This document shows positions 63,045-64,000 of a stretch of DNA of 64,000 nt, in pieces (position 1 is the first letter of the stretch; each line of letters opens with the position of its first letter). Source of the DNA: an uncultured Pelagibacteraceae bacterium. Lineage in GTDB: Bacteria > Pseudomonadota > Alphaproteobacteria > Pelagibacterales > Pelagibacteraceae. Made by a program: the position numbers and the translations under genes. The stretch is from NCBI GenBank assembly GCA_902560625.1, contig CACEMD010000001.1, forward strand, positions 62,001 through 126,000, written 5' to 3'. The notes under the pieces are model-generated. The model made no database searches, was not told the origin of the DNA, and saw only the letters and a list, made by a program, of their open reading frames with translations.

Positions 63045-63514
63045 TGAGAGATGAAGAAATAAAAGAAATTCTATCAAGCTCAAAGACTATTGCAATGATT
63101 GGTATAAGTTCTGAAAAAAAAAAAGAAGATCCAAAAAATATAAAAAGAAAACCTGCAAATGTTGTGATGAAGTATATGCAAAGTTTTGGATATAAAGTAA
63201 TTCCTATAAATCCTTTCGCAAAGGGAGAGATTATAAATGGAGAAACTGTAGTTGATGATATAGAGAATATTACTATCCCGGTTGACATCGTTGATGTTTT
63301 TCGTCCATCAAAAGAAACTCCTGGTTTTGCAGAAAAAGCAGTAAAGATTGGATCTAAGGTTTTGTGGCTACAATTTGGAATTCAAAACGAGGAAGCAAAA
63401 AAAATTTCTGAAGATGCAAAATTAAAATACGTTTCTAACAAGTGTATTAAGCAGGAATATCAAAAGTTATTTCAAAATTCTAATCCTGTTTATCCAGTTT
63501 TAAGAAACGATTAA
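63044..63514 (+). CDS. CoA-binding Rossmann protein (YccU-like)
   Basis: 156-residue CoA_binding-domain protein. MIGISSEKKKEDPKNIKRKPANVVMKYMQSFGYKVIPINP is the typical nucleotide-binding start, followed by VDIVDVFRPSKETPG and GSKVLWLQFGIQNEEA. These small proteins resemble the CoA-binding domain of succinyl-CoA synthetase; function is poorly known. Overlaps its neighbours by one base at each end, which suggests the operon continues to the end of the window. Confidence 0.9.
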   Translation: MRDEEIKEILSSSKTIAMIGISSEKKKEDPKNIKRKPANVVMKYMQSFGYKVIPINPFAKGEIINGETVVDDIENITIPVDIVDVFRPSKETPGFAEKAVKIGSKVLWLQFGIQNEEAKKISEDAKLKYVSNKCIKQEYQKLFQNSNPVYPVLRND

Positions 63515-64000
63515 TGAAGAAAATTTTTCTAGTTTATAGTCATTATAATGAAAAATCTTTTAATGCCTCAATAAGAGATACCTTTACAAAAACAGCCAAG
63601 GAAAAAGGTCATGAAGTCGATATAGTAGATTTATATAAGGAAAAATTTGATCCAGTTTTTGCAGGAGAAGATCCAACACCTGATGTTCTTGATCATAGAA
63701 AAAGAATAGAAAATTCAGATGTTATTGTGTTAGTAGCTCCAATCTGGAATTTTAGACTTCCTGCAATTGCCGAAGGGTGGATTGATAAAGTCTTAGCACC
63801 ACCATGGGCTTTTAGATTCAAAAAAATTATTGGAAATTATGGATTCCCAGTTGGGAATTTGGTTGGAAAGAAAGCTGTAATATTTTGTACTTATGGATCT
63901 CCTCAATTTGCAGTCAAAACATTCTTTTTAAATATGCCAACTAAAAGATTAAAGCGTGGCGTTTTTAACATTTGTGGAATTACAGACATTATATATAAGA
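63514..64000 (+). CDS. Flavodoxin-fold NAD(P)H:quinone oxidoreductase (truncated by window end)
   Basis: An open frame beginning with ATG 63514 (sharing its A with the previous stop) runs 162 codons to the end of the window without a stop. The translated start KKIFLVYSHYNEKSFNAS and VIVLVAPIWNFRLPAIAEGWIDKVLAPPWAF match flavodoxin-like quinone reductases (MdaB/KefF/WrbA relatives), with FMN-binding and dimer-interface segments. About three quarters of the protein should be present. The partial end is due to the window edge and not a pseudogene. Confidence 0.88.
   Translation, partial: MKKIFLVYSHYNEKSFNASIRDTFTKTAKEKGHEVDIVDLYKEKFDPVFAGEDPTPDVLDHRKRIENSDVIVLVAPIWNFRLPAIAEGWIDKVLAPPWAFRFKKIIGNYGFPVGNLVGKKAVIFCTYGSPQFAVKTFFLNMPTKRLKRGVFNICGITDIIYK

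Noticed and set aside
1-64000. tRNA, rRNA, CRISPR arrays, insertion sequences, prophage or integrase genes
   Set aside because: No tRNA-like cloverleaf, direct-repeat array, transposase or integrase motif was seen; nearly all bases are occupied by ordinary genes. A covariance search could still reveal a small RNA that I missed.

Overview
The window is a very AT-rich, gene-dense bacterial segment. Intergenic gaps are mostly under 100 bases, many genes overlap by 1-8 bases, and no stretch over 300 bases lacks a gene. Gene content (TMAO demethylase, trimethylamine monooxygenase, a fused-permease TMAO-type transporter, betaine-homocysteine methyltransferase, DmdA-like and DddP-like proteins, split sarcosine oxidase) together with the small-genome style points to the SAR11 clade (Pelagibacterales, marine Alphaproteobacteria). 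This assignment is inferred from recognised protein families, not from rRNA; no rRNA, tRNA, CRISPR, prophage or insertion sequence was seen.

Layout. (1) 1-5.7 kb: LysE-type exporter, aconitase, a YfgM-like/BamB-like envelope pair and a cupin. (2) 5.7-20.4 kb, minus strand: photolyase, a PLP lyase, then a methylamine-nitrogen block: GmaS-like synthetase, two small membrane proteins (one only 53 aa), ammonium transporter, an unknown 135-aa protein, the three-subunit MgsABC-like N-methylglutamate synthase, a second glutamine-synthetase-like enzyme, an FAD amine oxidoreductase and TMAO demethylase Tdm. (3) 20.5-27.6 kb: TmoX, three unrelated small envelope genes, TmoW, fused permease TmoV, and Tmm on the opposite strand. 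(4) 27.7-32.8 kb: GpsA-like dehydrogenase, iron alcohol dehydrogenase, a class I amidotransferase, GshA and GshB. (5) 32.8-39.7 kb: formate-THF ligase divergent from SoxBDAG/MgdABCD. (6) 39.7-45.7 kb: GNAT, PurK and PurE on one strand; on the other a four-gene overlapping operon of unknown function (M19-like protein, 553-aa protein, DUF3726-like protein, 52-aa zinc ribbon), then a Yip1-like membrane protein. (7) 45.7-57 kb: glycine betaine/DMSP region with a DmdA-like demethylase, MetF-like reductase, ProW and ProX, divergent from BHMT, dimethylglycine dehydrogenase, a methyltransferase, a Rieske oxygenase, a DddP-like M24 protein and a small kinase. (8) 57-64 kb: a propeller-plus-barrel surface protein, a nucleotidyltransferase, a 2OG oxygenase, L-carnitine dehydrogenase, SDR, enoyl-CoA hydratase, a CoA-binding protein and a truncated flavodoxin-fold reductase.

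How it fits together (inference built on known pathways): TMA is oxidised by Tmm or TMAO is imported by TmoXWV; Tdm gives dimethylamine and formaldehyde; methylamine nitrogen passes through gamma-glutamylmethylamide (GmaS) and N-methylglutamate (MgsABC) to glutamate, with MgdABCD/SoxBDAG releasing the C1 unit as methylene-THF; MetF-like and Fhs handle folate-bound C1. Betaine enters through ProXW, loses methyls through BHMT, DMGDH and sarcosine oxidase, and carnitine dehydrogenase may add further betaine. The window is therefore mainly a methylated-osmolyte demethylation region. Least explained are the dimethylamine step, the four-gene M19/DUF3726 operon, the small membrane proteins beside Amt, and the true substrates of the DmdA-like and DddP-like proteins.
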